Shown here: positions 17,538 through 26,807 of the stretch, in pieces | Layout: each line of letters begins with the position of its first letter | Position numbering within the stretch: the first letter of the stretch is position 1 | NCBI GenBank assembly: GCA_947488175.1 | Contig: CANKYO010000007.1 | Coordinates: 62,001-126,000, forward strand | Length of the DNA: 64,000 nt | Direction of reading: 5' to 3' | DNA from: an uncultured Paracoccaceae bacterium | Lineage (GTDB): Bacteria; Pseudomonadota; Alphaproteobacteria; Rhodobacterales; Rhodobacteraceae | The notes under the pieces: model-generated | Seen by the model: the letters and a program-made list of their open reading frames with translations, nothing else | The model's database searches: none | What the model was told of the DNA's origin: nothing | Translations under genes and position numbers: made by a program

Positions 17538-18446
17538 ATGCAGCAGACAGTTCTCATTCTTGGTGCCAACGGCAAGATCGGCAGCCATGCCGCCGACGCG
17601 TTCTGGAACGCAGGCTGGGCCGTGCGTCACTTTGAACGCGGCACCGATATGGTCGCGGCGGCCAAGGGTGCCGATGTCATCATCAATGGCCTGAACCCGC
17701 CCGCCTATCACAACTGGGCCGAAACGATCCCGGCGATCACCGATCAGGTGATTGCCGCCGCACATGCCAGCGGGGCGACCGTGATCATCCCCGGGAACAT
17801 CTACAATTTCGGTGATCAACCCGGTGTTCTGGATGAAAACACCCCGCAAACCGCCCAAACGCGCAAAGGCCAGATCCGGGTCGCGATGGAGGACGCCTAT
17901 AAAGCCTCTGGCGTGCAGACGATCATTCTGCGGGCAGGCAATTTCATCGACCCCAAAGGCAATGGCGATTACATGAGCCTGCTGGCCTTGCGCGACATTG
18001 GCAAAGGCAGGGTAACGGCGGCTGGCGATCCGGATGCGCTGCAGGCCTATGCCTATGTGCCCGACTGGGCGCAAGCGGCGCTGACACTCGCCGAAAAGCG
18101 GCACGATCTGGCACAGTTCGAAGACGTGCCCTTCCCCGGTCACGCCTTTACCACCAACCAGCTTCTGGCCGAATTGCAGGCCGTATCGCCCCGTAGGCTG
18201 CGGCTGGCGCGCTTTCCCTGGTGGCTGATGACCGCGCTAGCCCCGTTCTGGGAACTGGCCCGCGAAATGCGTGAAATGCGCTATCTCTACAGCATGCCGC
18301 ATCAGATCGGATCGGCCAAATTCAATCGGCTGCTGCCGGGCTTTCGCCCGACCGGTCTAACCGAAGTCATGCGCACTGGCCTACCGGCTGATATCCACCC
18401 AGACCAGATAATGCGGTCCGGCGGCAAGACCATCGCTGCCGAGTAA
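17538..18446 (+). CDS. NAD(P)-binding epimerase/NmrA-like protein
   Basis: A 302-residue atypical short-chain dehydrogenase. The Rossmann glycine motif appears at the N-terminus (VLILGANGKIGSHAADAF), followed by GADVIINGLNPPAY and VIIPGNIYNFGDQPG. It lacks a clear YxxxK pair at the usual place, so it may be a redox sensor or an isomerase rather than a sugar epimerase. AACAGGAG at 17523-17530 fixes the ATG. It is divergent from its probable LysR regulator. Its last 66 bases overlap the convergent EEP-like gene. Confidence 0.8.
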   Translation: MQQTVLILGANGKIGSHAADAFWNAGWAVRHFERGTDMVAAAKGADVIINGLNPPAYHNWAETIPAITDQVIAAAHASGATVIIPGNIYNFGDQPGVLDENTPQTAQTRKGQIRVAMEDAYKASGVQTIILRAGNFIDPKGNGDYMSLLALRDIGKGRVTAAGDPDALQAYAYVPDWAQAALTLAEKRHDLAQFEDVPFPGHAFTTNQLLAELQAVSPRRLRLARFPWWLMTALAPFWELAREMREMRYLYSMPHQIGSAKFNRLLPGFRPTGLTEVMRTGLPADIHPDQIMRSGGKTIAAE

Positions 18447-19487
18447 TCCGGTTCCCGGCGCGGGCCAATAGACACCCGCGTCGGCAACACGCCAATCGGC
18501 AGATGGCAGCACATAGCTGACCCGCAAATTGCCTGGCCCGCCCTCTTCGGGCCAGTCTGCGGTATCAAGACCCGGCAACGGATCGTGCAACCGGGGGTCC
18601 GCGAGGAAATCTGCCATGGCGTCTGAAAACCCGTCGCCATCCACCGGGTCAAGATTGGCATTTCCTGCAATGACGAAACTGTCTGGCGCAGGACCAAATC
18701 CGCCATCCAGCACCACCTGCCACAGCCGCAACTCATCCCGGTTGCGCAATCCGTTGCGGTCCTCTGGCCCGTCGAACACTGGCGGGGTCGCGGTAAATGC
18801 CATCAGCGACAGCGGCCCATCGGGCAAGTCTAGGGGCACGATCCAATGGCCGGAAGTGGACAGGCGCTGCACCTCCAGCACCTCTGGCGGGTAGAACCCT
18901 TCGGGCAGGGTCGCACCTGGCAAATCCCGCCACAGCAAGTCCGAAAGATCCGTCGCCTCGCCCAGCGCGAAACGCGACAGGATCGCCATGCCGCCAGCAC
19001 CGGCAAAGCGGCCATAGCCGACAGCATCGCGCGGCTCACCCAGTCGCCCATTGCGATCCAGATCCAGACCGGTGGCAAGACCTGTGTTCGGACGCAAGGC
19101 AAAGCGATGCGGGTACAAATCACCAAGCGTATCGGCAAAAGTGTTCAAAGCAACGCCATCAAGATCATAATCGAAATCAGTCAGAACCAGAACATCCGGG
19201 GCGATATGGGCGATGACCGCTTGACTGGCCGCTATCTGGCTGTCGTCGGCCTTCAGAATATCGCGCAGCAGCAGGCCCGGACCATCACGGCTGAGCGGGG
19301 TGGCATAGGTGGCAATCCGATAGGTGTCAGCGGCTGCCACCGCCGGCAGGCCGGCCAGGATCAGGCAGGCAATAATCGATCGGCTGCCGCCTTTTTTGAG
19401 GCCTTTTGGCGCTGCTGATGGATCATGCGGGCCACACGGGTCAGCGCAATCCCCCGCATCAGAATACCTGCAGGCAAAAATGCCCAT
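18381..19487 (-). CDS. Exported endonuclease/exonuclease/phosphatase-like protein
   Basis: The body resembles the EEP fold: YRIATYATPLSRDGPGLLL, DVLVLTDFDYD, a central NRNGLRNRDELRLWQ and FVIAGNANLDPVDG, which replaces the usual GDFN metal site. A hydrophobic signal-like segment (IIACLILAGLPAVAAAD) precedes the domain. The start is uncertain. The only ATG keeping that segment is at 19487, inside the upstream membrane-protein gene (126-base overlap); otherwise an ATT or CTG codon near 19376 would have to serve. Target unknown; a periplasmic nuclease or phosphodiesterase is plausible. Confidence 0.72.
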   Translation of the reverse strand: MGIFACRYSDAGDCADPCGPHDPSAAPKGLKKGGSRSIIACLILAGLPAVAAADTYRIATYATPLSRDGPGLLLRDILKADDSQIAASQAVIAHIAPDVLVLTDFDYDLDGVALNTFADTLGDLYPHRFALRPNTGLATGLDLDRNGRLGEPRDAVGYGRFAGAGGMAILSRFALGEATDLSDLLWRDLPGATLPEGFYPPEVLEVQRLSTSGHWIVPLDLPDGPLSLMAFTATPPVFDGPEDRNGLRNRDELRLWQVVLDGGFGPAPDSFVIAGNANLDPVDGDGFSDAMADFLADPRLHDPLPGLDTADWPEEGGPGNLRVSYVLPSADWRVADAGVYWPAPGTGLLGSDGLAAGPHYLVWVDISR

Positions 19488-20218
19488 GCTGTCACCGTCC
19501 AGATCATGGTGTGCGGATCGTCAAGGCGAATGGGTGCCCCCAGATAGCCCGAAAACTTCACCATCGCCGGCACCAAGAAGGGCAGCAGAAACCCTAAGAT
19601 AATGTTAATCCAGCCATCCCGGCGCAGGCGTTTGACCACATCGCCACCTGATGTCGGGTCGAATGTCGGCAGGTTGATCCAGACGTTGAACGATCCGCCC
19701 CGGGGGGGCCATTGCTGTAGACGCAGCAGAATCATAAACCAGATGATCGACAACAGCGAAAGCAGATAACTGAACCCGGCTGCATCGCGCATCGTTTCGA
19801 TATATTGTGGGGTGGTAGATGGCGGCATGATCGACACCATCAACCGGACCGGCGAATAGGGAAAATCAATCATCCGCCCGATCTGGGCCCCACTCATCTG
19901 AAAGAATTCAGTCAGCGTGGATGGCGCTACAAAACCCCGAAAGATAATCGACAGCGACAACACAGTGGCGAACAAGGCACAGAACCGGACCCGGTTAAAC
20001 GGCGGTGCGTCGCGAAATTCGACAAGGCTTGGGCTACTGGCGCTATATTCCACCAGAGTGAAAAGGGCCGCAAAGATCGCGATGAGGACGATAACCTGCG
20101 TCCCGTCACTTGACCGCCCGGGGACAAGCGCCGCAGGAAGCCCGATCAATATCACGACGAGCACTGCGCGAACCAAAGCTCCTGGCAGTCGAAATAACAA
20201 TTTATCCCGTACCCTCAT
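19361..20218 (-). CDS. Conserved multi-pass membrane protein
   Basis: A 285-residue inner-membrane protein of unknown function with about six hydrophobic segments (for example AVLVVILIGLPAALVPG, VIVLIAIFAALFTLVEY and FSYLLSLLSIIWFMILLRL). Conserved-looking polar stretches include SLVEFRDAPPFNRVRF and FNVWINLPTFDPTSGGDVV. The start at 20218 (MRVRDKLLFRLPGAL) is preferred because it begins the basic n-region; an ATG 15 codons upstream is possible. It precedes and overlaps the EEP-like gene, so the two are probably co-expressed. Confidence 0.72.
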   Translation of the reverse strand: MRVRDKLLFRLPGALVRAVLVVILIGLPAALVPGRSSDGTQVIVLIAIFAALFTLVEYSASSPSLVEFRDAPPFNRVRFCALFATVLSLSIIFRGFVAPSTLTEFFQMSGAQIGRMIDFPYSPVRLMVSIMPPSTTPQYIETMRDAAGFSYLLSLLSIIWFMILLRLQQWPPRGGSFNVWINLPTFDPTSGGDVVKRLRRDGWINIILGFLLPFLVPAMVKFSGYLGAPIRLDDPHTMIWTVTAWAFLPAGILMRGIALTRVARMIHQQRQKASKKAAADRLLPA

Positions 20219-20532
20219 ATGATCTACGCCGCACGGCGGCGTGACCGATGTCCCGATTAGCATGCCGTCCCGACATGCGTCTTTCCTAAGGTGTAACCGT
20301 CACTAATTCTTTATGTCCCGACTATATTTTAAAACCCGCAATGCATTTGTCCAATGCTTTGCGTGTAACCTGTGGGGACAATGCAACTGATAAATGATAG
20401 ATCAGCGATCCATCAGCAATGATCAGACCTTTAAGATACACGGATAAATGGCGAAAAGTGAAGGGTTATTTGCGCGACGTCACGCATCCGGCGCGTCGGC
20501 GCGCAAGACCAGGCGGCCTTGCGCGGATCGTA
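20219..20532. other. Intergenic region with hairpin after leuD
   Basis: No gene is visible. CGCGCAAG (20500-20507) pairs with CTTGCGCG (20518-20525) immediately 3' of the leuD stop on the minus strand; it may end the leuD transcript, although there is no T-run. The left half should hold the promoter of the membrane protein gene. Confidence 0.45.
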
Positions 20533-21138
20533 TTACACCCAAGGACGGGCGGCGGCGGCCTGAGCCTCAAAGCTGTCGATGGCTGCAGCTTTTTCCATTG
20601 TCAGACCGATGTCGTCCAGACCGTTCAGCAGACAGTGCTTTTTGAAAGGATCCACATCAAACGCAAACACATCCCCATCGGATGACGTGATCGTTTGCGC
20701 CTCAAGATCAACCTCGATCCGGGCGTTCGACCCTTTTTCGGCGTCTTTCATCAGCACATCGACCTGTTCCTGCGGCAGGGCGATCGGCAGGATGCCGTTC
20801 TTGAAGCAGTTATTGTAGAAAATATCGGCATAGCTGGGCGCGATAACACAGGTGATCCCGAAATCGGCGATGGCCCATGGCGCATGTTCGCGCGACGACC
20901 CGCAACCGAAATTGTCACCGGCGACAAGGATCTGCGCATCGCGATATTGCGGCTTGTTCAACACGAACTCGGGGATCTCGTTGCCATCATCATCGTAGCG
21001 CATTTCGTCGAACAGGTTCACCCCAAGGCCCGACCGCTTGATCGTCTTCAGGAACTGCTTGGGGATGATCATATCGGTGTCGATATTGACCAGCGGCAAG
21101 GGGGCGGCGATCCCGCTCAACTTGGTGAACTTCTTCAT
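20533..21138 (-). CDS. leuD: 3-isopropylmalate dehydratase, small subunit
   Basis: LeuD pairs with LeuC to isomerise 2- to 3-isopropylmalate. The 201-residue product shows the swivel-domain motifs: [50 protein letters not shown] and the C-terminal [16 protein letters not shown]. The start at 21138 (MKKFTKLSG) has GGAG 8 bases upstream; a longer frame exists but is unsupported. The patatin gene lies 44 bases upstream and may share its transcript. Confidence 0.97.
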   Translation of the reverse strand: MKKFTKLSGIAAPLPLVNIDTDMIIPKQFLKTIKRSGLGVNLFDEMRYDDDGNEIPEFVLNKPQYRDAQILVAGDNFGCGSSREHAPWAIADFGITCVIAPSYADIFYNNCFKNGILPIALPQEQVDVLMKDAEKGSNARIEVDLEAQTITSSDGDVFAFDVDPFKKHCLLNGLDDIGLTMEKAAAIDSFEAQAAAARPWV

Positions 21139-21182
21139 TTGCGTCTCCGTTGAACCGGCCCTGTTTGGGGGGCGTGGCTGTT

Positions 21183-22217
21183 TCACCAGTCCTTAATCAA
21201 CTTGATTGCATCTTTCCAGCCCTGCCCCTTCTTTGCATCGGCAATCGCTGCGTCCATGATGGCGTAATCGGCCTTTTCATATGCATCCAGCGGCACAGGT
21301 TTGCCCAGCACCGGATTGATCCGCGCCATCCGGTGGCCCAACAGGCGGTCGGCGATGGACCCGGCATTCTGCGCCGACAGATCCATCGTCATGCTCAACA
21401 ATGCTGTCGCGGGAACGCCTTTGCGCGTCTTGCGCGGCCACAACCACGATGTCACGCCCCAATCCAGCGGCTTGCCTATCGCCTTGGGCGAAATCCCCTG
21501 CGGGGTCAGACCCGTACCGAACGAGATGACCTCGATATCAGCCAGCGCTGACGCTTTGCCCGTGCTCAGCGCCACTTCAATGGCATTCATCACCGGGTTG
21601 TTGGCAAATGTACCTCCATCGGCAAAATAGCCGCGCTTTCCGATCTGATGCGGCGGGAAATAGGTCGGCGCGGCAGAAGTTGCCAGTGCGGCATCCGCAA
21701 GCAGGATATCACCATAATCATCGCCGGCCTTCAGGTTATTCAGGGTGACAGGCATCCAACCCGGTGGTTTGGACGCATCGTCAAGCAGTTGCGCCGTATT
21801 GACGGCAATCATCTTGCCCTTGGTGCCACCCAAGGTGGCTGTCTTGTCCGGCAGCAACTCGTCGATGACTTGGCGCAGACCCGTCGCCACATATTCACAT
21901 TCGAAAATCCCTGGCCCGGCCCGCAGACCCTCTGCCTCAACCGCCTGACGCATCGCCATATCGGTGGCATCGGCGCTGAAGAATGTGTTTTCCTTGAAAA
22001 TCGTCGCCGCCTTGGTGGCATAGACCGACACGATATCATCAATCGGCACGCCCGCGCCCAGCGCAATCGAAATCAACCCCCCGGTCGATGTGCCAGCAAA
22101 CCCGCGCACCCCGTCCAGCAGCTTGCCATCGGTTTCGGTGTTCAGCGCCTTGATCAGCGAACTGGAAAGATAGCCGCGAATGCCGCCGCCATCGCAGGAC
22201 AGAATACGAAAGGTCAT
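21183..22217 (-). CDS. Patatin-like phospholipase
   Basis: A 344-residue lipid acyl hydrolase. The oxyanion loop DGGGIRG is at residues 9-15, the nucleophile serine is in GTSTGG (Ser44), and the catalytic aspartate is in [11 protein letters not shown] near residue 195. It has no signal peptide, so it is cytoplasmic or delivered by another route. The start at 22217 is chosen because it places DGGGIRG at the usual distance from the N-terminus and is preceded by GGGG. It lies between leuC and leuD with no evident link to leucine synthesis. Confidence 0.9.
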   Translation of the reverse strand: MTFRILSCDGGGIRGYLSSSLIKALNTETDGKLLDGVRGFAGTSTGGLISIALGAGVPIDDIVSVYATKAATIFKENTFFSADATDMAMRQAVEAEGLRAGPGIFECEYVATGLRQVIDELLPDKTATLGGTKGKMIAVNTAQLLDDASKPPGWMPVTLNNLKAGDDYGDILLADAALATSAAPTYFPPHQIGKRGYFADGGTFANNPVMNAIEVALSTGKASALADIEVISFGTGLTPQGISPKAIGKPLDWGVTSWLWPRKTRKGVPATALLSMTMDLSAQNAGSIADRLLGHRMARINPVLGKPVPLDAYEKADYAIMDAAIADAKKGQGWKDAIKLIKDW

Positions 22218-22396
22218 TGGAAAATCCCCATCTGAATGCATCAGGGTGCAGTCTAGCAGCCGCATCCCGGCTTTGCCGGTGTCCAAGGACACACACTGCA
22301 GCGCATCTTTGCCAATGCCACATTCAGGTCATGCTTTGATCACGAATCCGCGTTCTAGATAGCTACCACCACAGATTGACAACCGGACCAGATTTC

Positions 22397-22921
22397 ATGC
22401 CCATCCTCATTGCAATCATCGGGGCCGCCACGGCCTTTTACTTTCTCGTCATCCGCGCCCGGAACGCGGCCAATATCGCAACCGACATGATGGATATGGC
22501 CAATGATGTGCGGCTGGCCGCCCGCCGGTTCGGGTTCAAACGGAAAACCAACCTGCACCCGGTCGAAAGCATCGAAGACCCCAACCTTGCCATCACCGCC
22601 ATCGCGCTCAGCTTCCTGGAACTCAACGACCTGCCCACGCAGGACCAGCGCAACGCGATGATCGTGCAGGCGCAATCGACACTTGGCATCAGCAAGACCG
22701 ACGCCGAGGAAATGATGGTGCTGGGCCGCTGGCTGATGAACGAATGCCACGGGGCCGACGGGGCAATCAGCCGGATCAGCCGCAAGCTCTACAAACTGGA
22801 TGGCGCAAACGGTTTTGATCCGCTGATGACGCTGGTCAAATCAGTCCTGCCCGAGGACGGGCTAAACGACAAACAGCGCGATGCGCTGGACGACATCAAA
22901 CGGGCGTTCAAGATCAGGTAG
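22397..22921 (+). CDS. Membrane-anchored helical protein of unknown function
   Basis: The 174-residue product begins with one transmembrane helix (MPILIAIIGAATAFYFLVIR), followed by an all-helical cytosolic domain (DPNLAITAIALSFLELNDL, then QAQSTLGISKTDAEEMMVLGRWL and VKSVLPEDGLNDKQRDALDDI). The helical part vaguely resembles a TerB fold but lacks the acidic metal motif I would look for, so I leave it unnamed. The frame also opens at a TTG 21 bases upstream. Confidence 0.62.
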   Translation: MPILIAIIGAATAFYFLVIRARNAANIATDMMDMANDVRLAARRFGFKRKTNLHPVESIEDPNLAITAIALSFLELNDLPTQDQRNAMIVQAQSTLGISKTDAEEMMVLGRWLMNECHGADGAISRISRKLYKLDGANGFDPLMTLVKSVLPEDGLNDKQRDALDDIKRAFKIR

Positions 22922-22925
22922 GGCC

Positions 22926-23324
22926 CTACAAAAGCGGAAGGCCGTGCTGACCTAAGACCTTGTTCTGGCATTGCACGCGACCAGCCAACCTCTCCGCTTC
23001 GGTCGGGCCATTCTCAACCCAGCGCGGAGTTTCGTAGTAAATGCAAACATCCAGCGCCTTCGCCCTGATGCTACGGATCGCACAGGCCTCGTCATCCAGA
23101 TCTTCCCGAGATTCAGGCGACCGGTCTGCGCATCGTCCGCGGTAGTAAGCCAAACGTTCGTCTGCTGTTGTTGACAGAAACCATGTCTCGCCGCCAATGC
23201 GATCCGGATCAGGCACGTTATCTCCACAATACCCCGTCGGATTGTGACAACCCAACACTGTAGAGCATGAGACTACGCCGAAACCCAGCAGAACAAATGA
23301 GAAGCTGATCCAGACCCATTTCAT
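22926..23324 (-). CDS. Small putative lipoprotein
   Basis: The 132-residue product has a short hydrophobic N-terminus ending GVVSCST, which fits a lipobox with Cys20 as the lipidated residue. The remaining domain contains several cysteines (GCHNPTGYC, RGRC, EACAIR, DVCIYY, RVQC), suggesting disulphides in the periplasm. No known family was recognised. Its stop lies four bases from the stop of the convergent gene, with no hairpin between. Confidence 0.55.
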   Translation of the reverse strand: MKWVWISFSFVLLGFGVVSCSTVLGCHNPTGYCGDNVPDPDRIGGETWFLSTTADERLAYYRGRCADRSPESREDLDDEACAIRSIRAKALDVCIYYETPRWVENGPTEAERLAGRVQCQNKVLGQHGLPLL

Positions 23325-23355
23325 CGAATATCACCAAATGTGAGCGGCGCGTCGG

Positions 23356-24762
23356 TCACATCATCTCCCGCACATCCGTCAGCCGCCCAGTGATCGCCGC
23401 AGCCGCCGCCATCTGTGGCGACATCAGGTGGGTGCGTCCGCCCCGGCCTTGCCGTCCCTCGAAGTTGCGGTTGGATGTCGCCGCACAGCGCTCGCCGGGT
23501 GCCAATTGGTCAGGGTTCATCGCAAGGCACATCGAACAGCCCGCAAGGCGCCACTCAAACCCGGCCTCCTTGAAGATATCCGCCAGCCCTTCTTCTTCCG
23601 CCTGCGCGCGGACAAGGCCCGATCCGGGCACAACCATCGCCCGCAACCCGTCCTTCTTCTTCTTGCCCTTCAGGATCGCGGCAGCGGCGCGCAGATCCTC
23701 GATCCGGCCATTGGTGCAGGATCCGATAAAGACCGTGTCGATCTCGATCTCGGACAAGGGCGTGCCGGGTTTCAGGTCCATGTAATCAAGCGAGCGTTGC
23801 GCTGCCCCCACCTTGCCACCTTCAAAATCATCGGCCACAGGCACAACGGCGGTAATCGGCAGCACATCCTCTGGCGATGTGCCCCATGTCACCACGGGCG
23901 CGATATCCTCGCCCTTCAGCGTCACCACCTTGTCGAAATGGGCACCCTCATCAGTATAAAGCGTGCGCCAATACGCCTCGGCCGCTTCCCATGCAGCACC
24001 CTTGGGTGCATGCGGACGGCCCTTGCAGTATTCGAACGTCTTTTCGTCCGGGGCGATGAGACCCGCACGCGCGCCGCCTTCGATGGCCATGTTACAGACG
24101 GTCATGCGGCCTTCCATGGACAGATCGCGGATCGCCTCACCACAATATTCGATGACATAACCCGTGCCGCCAGCCGTTCCAGTGGCCCCGATCACGGACA
24201 GGGTGATATCCTTGGCGGTGACACCTGGGCGCAGCTTGCCCGTGATCTCGACCTTCATGTTCTTGGATTTCTTCTGGATCAGGGTCTGGGTGGCCAGCAC
24301 ATGTTCCACCTCTGACGTACCAATCCCGTGGGCCAGCGCGCCGAACGCGCCGTGGGTCGCCGTATGGCTGTCACCACACACCACGGTCATGCCGGGCAGC
24401 GTCCAGCCTTGTTCCGGCCCAACGATATGCACGATCCCCTGACGGACATCGGAAACGGGGTAGTAATGGATCCCAAATTCCTTGGCATTGGTATCCAGCG
24501 CGGCCACCTGAATGGCGCTATCCTCTGTCATGTTCTTGGGATCATCCCGCCCCGGCGTTGTCGGCACATTGTGGTCCGGCACGGCGATGGTCTTTTCCGG
24601 CGCGCGCACCTTGCGGCCCGCCATGCGCAGCCCTTCAAAGGCTTGCGGGCTTGTCACCTCGTGCACCAGATGGCGGTCGATATAAAGCAGGCATGTACCG
24701 TCTTCGGCTTCGTGGGCGACATGCGCGTCCCAGATTTTATCATAGAGCGTTTTGGGGGACAT
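23356..24762 (-). CDS. leuC: 3-isopropylmalate dehydratase, large subunit
   Basis: LeuC is the [4Fe-4S] aconitase-type subunit of isopropylmalate isomerase. Motifs visible are [42 protein letters not shown], the first cluster cysteine in [14 protein letters not shown], the second and third in [13 protein letters not shown], and [20 protein letters not shown]. The start at 24762 is set by GGGAGAGG upstream and gives 468 residues, the usual size. leuD follows on the same strand 2.2 kb downstream. Confidence 0.97.
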   Translation of the reverse strand: MSPKTLYDKIWDAHVAHEAEDGTCLLYIDRHLVHEVTSPQAFEGLRMAGRKVRAPEKTIAVPDHNVPTTPGRDDPKNMTEDSAIQVAALDTNAKEFGIHYYPVSDVRQGIVHIVGPEQGWTLPGMTVVCGDSHTATHGAFGALAHGIGTSEVEHVLATQTLIQKKSKNMKVEITGKLRPGVTAKDITLSVIGATGTAGGTGYVIEYCGEAIRDLSMEGRMTVCNMAIEGGARAGLIAPDEKTFEYCKGRPHAPKGAAWEAAEAYWRTLYTDEGAHFDKVVTLKGEDIAPVVTWGTSPEDVLPITAVVPVADDFEGGKVGAAQRSLDYMDLKPGTPLSEIEIDTVFIGSCTNGRIEDLRAAAAILKGKKKKDGLRAMVVPGSGLVRAQAEEEGLADIFKEAGFEWRLAGCSMCLAMNPDQLAPGERCAATSNRNFEGRQGRGGRTHLMSPQMAAAAAITGRLTDVREMM

Positions 24763-24818
24763 GGGTCCTCTCCCGTATCTGGTGTCAGTAAAAGGCAGGC
24801 GTGCGGAAACGGGGGCGG

Positions 24819-24905
24819 TCAGCCCCGGGCAAGGATTGTGCAGTTGGCACCGTAAAACCGCCATGGCAGGCGGGCGCGGTCATCCATGTCAAAAACCTGT
24901 TTCAT
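24819..24905 (-). CDS. Possible 28-codon leader ORF upstream of leuC
   Basis: An ATG at 24905 opens 28 codons ([20 protein letters not shown], then NCTILARG) ending 56 bases before leuC. It has only two leucines and no Leu run, so it is not a classic leucine attenuator peptide. No ribosome site is visible before the ATG. I list it because the [16 protein letters not shown] stretch looks protein-like, not random. Confidence 0.3.
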   Translation of the reverse strand: MKQVFDMDDRARLPWRFYGANCTILARG

Positions 24906-24991
24906 AAGGGGTCAGATACATCGGCATCGCCTGTCCCGCAAGAGTGATCGGAAACGCAACATCATCCGTATCAATGAAAAGAGAGGATGCC

Positions 24992-25612
24992 ATGATACGA
25001 ACAGCAGCAGCGCTGACAGCCATGATTGCCGCGACCCCCGCCGTGGCCCAGGACAGCTATGACGGCTATGAAACGCCAGCATACACGGTGGTGGCGCAGG
25101 ACGGACCCTATGAAATCCGCGAATACAGCTCCACAATTCTGGCCGAAGTGACAGTGAAATCCGAACGGTCACAGGCCTTGCGTCAGGGTTTCCGCGTGCT
25201 GGCGGGATATATCTTTGGCGGCAATACCAGCGCCGACAAAGTGGCGATGACTACGCCCGTGGCCCAGACGGCCGCGGAAAACATCGCCATGACAACACCT
25301 GTGACCCAAACCGGTGAGGCGGGGTTGTGGACGGTCAGCTTCATGATGCCGCGGGAATACACGCTTGATAGCCTGCCGACCCCCGACAGCGACGCGATCC
25401 GGTTCACGCAAACACCGCCTGACACCCAGGTGGTCCTGCGGTTTTCCGGTTGGGCGACACAATCCAGACTGACGCAGCACGAGGCCGATTTGCGCCGCTA
25501 CGCGATACAGGCTGGCCTGTCAGTAAAGGAGCCCGTTCGCCACTATTACTACGACGACCCCATGACGCTGCCATGGAAACGGCGGAACGAAGTGGCGTTC
25601 AGTATCGAGTGA
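24992..25612 (+). CDS. SOUL-family heme-binding protein
   Basis: The 206-residue product has a signal peptide (MIRTAAALTAMIAATPAVAQ) followed by a SOUL/HBP domain: YTVVAQDGPYEIREYSSTIL, GFRVLAGYIFGGNTSADKVA, the duplicated MTTPV motifs, and VSFMMPREYTLDSLPTPD. Family members bind heme or tetrapyrroles; a periplasmic role is inferred. AGAGAGGA before the ATG at 24992 fixes the start. It converges on the RTX gene with a gap of six bases. Confidence 0.87.
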   Translation: MIRTAAALTAMIAATPAVAQDSYDGYETPAYTVVAQDGPYEIREYSSTILAEVTVKSERSQALRQGFRVLAGYIFGGNTSADKVAMTTPVAQTAAENIAMTTPVTQTGEAGLWTVSFMMPREYTLDSLPTPDSDAIRFTQTPPDTQVVLRFSGWATQSRLTQHEADLRRYAIQAGLSVKEPVRHYYYDDPMTLPWKRRNEVAFSIE

Positions 25613-25618
25613 TTTTGA

Positions 25619-26725
25619 TCAGGCGGGCGGGCTGGTGTTGAGGAACCCAGGTAATGCGTTCTTTACGGTCTCTAACGTCGCTTCAGGATTGAACAAGGTG
25701 AAATCAGCCTCGGTCAGCACATCATCCGGCCCCGGCTCGGGGATATCGTTGTCAGTCAGCACAACCGCAAAATCGCTTTCGTCCAAACTCGCAATAGTGG
25801 CACCACGCAGAAACGCCCGGGACACTTCATAGTCAAAATCCGGATCGGTCGGATCGCCCATCGCATCCTCGAACCGGGCCTCAACCAGAACACCGTCTTC
25901 ACCGTCCAAACTGGTTTCTGTCAGTACAAAATCCACAGCGGGCGCTGTCGCCCCGTCCAGATCAGCGTCAATGGTCAGGACCAGTTTGTGCTGCGCAGGA
26001 TTGAATTCGACAATCGTCGCCAGCGTATCCTGATCATCTTCCAGATTGGCGAAGGCGAAAAAGTTGGTGGGGCCTTCGTCGTCCTGCAGATCGGACTCAC
26101 CGGTCACCAGGATCAACTCATCCAGTTCAGGGGGGCCCACTTCACCCGGCGGTGCACTGTTCACCCCGCCTACAGCCAGGCTCAGGCCCTTGGGATTATC
26201 TGGCGTGCTGTTATCGCTGTCATCACCCCACATGAACAGCGTATCCTCGCCCCCCTGACCGCGAATGATGTCAAGCGTCTCAGTCGCATTCACCAGTTCA
26301 TTGTCGATCAGGCGCGCATTAAAACCGCTTTTGATGACATCGGTGCCACGGCCGCCCAGAATGGTGTCGGAACCATAACCGCCATTGATCGTATCATCAC
26401 CCGCGCCGCCCTCTATCCGGTCATTGCCATTATCACCATTGATAATATCGTTGCCTGCGCGACCTTGGATGACATCGCGACCGTCGCCACCATTCACCGT
26501 ATCATTGCCCAGCCCGGCATTGACGAAATCATTACCGCCACGGGCATTGATAATATCGTCACCCGCCAAGGCAAAAATGCTATCCGCACCCTCTGTCCCG
26601 TTGATCGGTTCGCCTTCGGGGCTGCCATCAATCCGGTTGGCCTCGTCGTCATCATCGTCCCCACCCAGAAATGGCACGGCCAGGGCCAAACCGAGGCCGA
26701 GAAGCAAAAGAATGGAAAGATCCAT
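25619..26725 (-). CDS. Membrane-anchored RTX-repeat (hemolysin-type calcium-binding) protein
   Basis: The 368-residue product begins with a hydrophobic anchor (MDLSILLLLGLGLALAVPFL) and an acidic spacer (GGDDDDDE). About nine GGxGxD-type nonapeptides occupy residues ~45-130 (for example AGDDIINARGGNDFVNAG), forming a calcium-binding beta-roll. A larger C-terminal domain (from ~150) has many Asp/Glu residues and no recognised enzyme motif. RTX proteins are usually secreted by type I systems, but here the N-terminal segment looks like an anchor, and no exporter is nearby. Similar anchored RTX proteins are frequent in roseobacters as I recall. Confidence 0.85.
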   Translation of the reverse strand: MDLSILLLLGLGLALAVPFLGGDDDDDEANRIDGSPEGEPINGTEGADSIFALAGDDIINARGGNDFVNAGLGNDTVNGGDGRDVIQGRAGNDIINGDNGNDRIEGGAGDDTINGGYGSDTILGGRGTDVIKSGFNARLIDNELVNATETLDIIRGQGGEDTLFMWGDDSDNSTPDNPKGLSLAVGGVNSAPPGEVGPPELDELILVTGESDLQDDEGPTNFFAFANLEDDQDTLATIVEFNPAQHKLVLTIDADLDGATAPAVDFVLTETSLDGEDGVLVEARFEDAMGDPTDPDFDYEVSRAFLRGATIASLDESDFAVVLTDNDIPEPGPDDVLTEADFTLFNPEATLETVKNALPGFLNTSPPA

Positions 26726-26807
26726 GATGGCTGATCCAGTACAAATATCCGTTAAGAGTTTGTAAACCTTTCATCGCAGCCGCGACAAGGCTTGCAAAAG
26801 GACAGCG

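Noticed and set aside
24763-24991. Leucine attenuator before leuC
   Set aside because: No run of leucine codons, no terminator/antiterminator pair and no poly-T were found in the leader.
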